Under the pieces are notes generated by a model that saw nothing but the letters and a program-made list of their open reading frames with translations, was not told where the DNA came from and searched no databases. From NCBI GenBank assembly GCA_026705565.1, contig JAPPAJ010000032.1, forward strand, positions 1 to 33,016: DNA of 33,016 bases. Direction: 5' to 3'. This DNA comes from Caldilineaceae bacterium. GTDB lineage: Bacteria > Chloroflexota > Anaerolineae > Caldilineales > Caldilineaceae. Positions within the stretch are counted from its first letter, which is position 1. Every line of letters starts with the position of its first letter. Shown here one piece after another: positions 32,491-33,016 of the stretch. The translations under genes were made by a program, and so were the position numbers.

Positions 32491-33016
32491 TCAAGGCTGG
32501 AGAGTGACCTTGATTGACTCCGTTCCCTGGGCCACCAGGCCGAATCCATCCTCGAAACCGTGCAACGGCAGGTTGTGCGTCACGATGCGGTCCATCGGCA
32601 GAAGGCCTTGTTCCAGCATCCGAATGGCAACCGGGTAGCTGTGGGGACTCAGGTGGGCACCGTGGATATTGAGTTCCTTGGTATCTCCGATGACGGTCCA
32701 GTCCACGGTCACCGGTTCACGCATGACGCTGAATTCTACGAACGTGCCCAACTTGCAAATCATGTCCAGGCCCTGTTGCACGGCGGCGGGATGACCGGTT
32801 GCCTCGATGTAGACATCGCATCCGTAGCCGTCCGTCAAGGTCAGGACCTCGTCTACGACGTCCGTCTTGGAGGCATTGAATGTCAAGTCGGCCCCGCACG
32901 CTCGTGCAACCTCCAGCCGGCCGTCGTTCAAATCGATGACGATGAGCTGGGCTGGGCTCTTCATCCGGGCGGCTGCCACCATGCCCAATCCCAAGGGGCC
33001 AGCACCAGCGATCACT
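32491..33016 (-). CDS. Zinc-type medium-chain polyol dehydrogenase, C-terminal half (runs off the window)
   Basis: The window contains about 174 C-terminal residues; the N-terminal catalytic domain lies beyond position 33016. Visible are the nucleotide-binding motif G-A-G-P-L-G near its start, the acidic cofactor-selecting strand I-V-I-D-L-N-D (the Asp favours NAD over NADP), the I-E-A-T-G-H segment and the C-terminal T-E-S-I-K-V. The stretch D-T-K-E-L-N-I-H-G-A-H-L recalls erythritol/threitol-type dehydrogenases, but I hold this only loosely. It precedes the tandem epimerase-like gene in the same direction and is probably co-transcribed with it. Confidence 0.88.
   Translation of the reverse strand, partial: VIAGAGPLGLGMVAAARMKSPAQLIVIDLNDGRLEVARACGADLTFNASKTDVVDEVLTLTDGYGCDVYIEATGHPAAVQQGLDMICKLGTFVEFSVMREPVTVDWTVIGDTKELNIHGAHLSPHSYPVAIRMLEQGLLPMDRIVTHNLPLHGFEDGFGLVAQGTESIKVTLQP

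Noticed and set aside
1-33016. tRNA, rRNA, insertion sequence or phage signs
   Set aside because: I found no tRNA-like cloverleaf ends, transposase motifs, flanking target duplications or phage structural genes on reading both strands.

Overview
This is a GC-rich bacterial chromosomal segment with about 20 recognisable genes. Nearly all belong to uptake and catabolism of sugars, sugar acids or polyols. No rRNA, tRNA, CRISPR array, insertion sequence, phage gene or transcriptional regulator is visible. The combination of two Opp/Dpp-type transporters, a lipoprotein binding protein with an acidic Ala/Asp/Met-rich linker, AP-endonuclease-2-like isomerases, phytanoyl-CoA dioxygenase, Gfo/Idh/MocA and LarA-like enzymes, and a membrane-anchored pentapeptide protein with W-R-I-V-N linkers recalls Chloroflexota of the Caldilineaceae kind. 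That placement is inference from gene style, not a search.

Layout. (1) 82-5009, plus strand: permease, permease, ATPase, ATPase of an Opp/Dpp-type ABC importer, then a phytanoyl-CoA dioxygenase-like gene. The binding protein is not in the window and may lie upstream. (2) 5213-16347, minus strand, transcribed right to left: lipoprotein binding protein, two permeases, two ATPases, PfkB-type sugar kinase, TIM-barrel sugar isomerase, a hairpin terminator candidate, a YjhG/YagF-type sugar-acid dehydratase, and a Gfo/Idh/MocA dehydrogenase broken by two frameshifts and a stop codon. (3) 16661-18028, minus strand: a one-TM pentapeptide-repeat protein. (4) 18239-25049, plus strand: seven tightly packed enzymes: zinc-type dehydrogenase without the structural-zinc lobe, sugar isomerase, classical zinc-type dehydrogenase, HPS/KGPDC-family lyase, LarA-like protein, PdxA-family dehydrogenase and SDR. 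(5) 25148-30418, minus strand: a single 1756-residue protein joining a DEDD-type exonuclease, a RecQ helicase and a UvrD-like helicase. (6) 30746-33016, minus strand: a double-domain NAD-dependent epimerase-like protein and the 3' half of another zinc-type dehydrogenase.

How it may work together. The region 2 transporter probably imports a sugar, oligosaccharide or sugar acid, which the co-transcribed isomerase, kinase and dehydratase would process; the oxidoreductase step has decayed. Region 4 looks like a separate oxidation/epimerisation/decarboxylation route. It contains two enzyme families that normally use phosphorylated substrates (HUMPS family and PdxA) but no kinase of its own, so either a kinase elsewhere supplies it (the PfkB gene at 9344 is one candidate) or these enzymes have unusual substrates. 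The most unusual items are this seven-gene operon and the exonuclease-RecQ-UvrD fusion.
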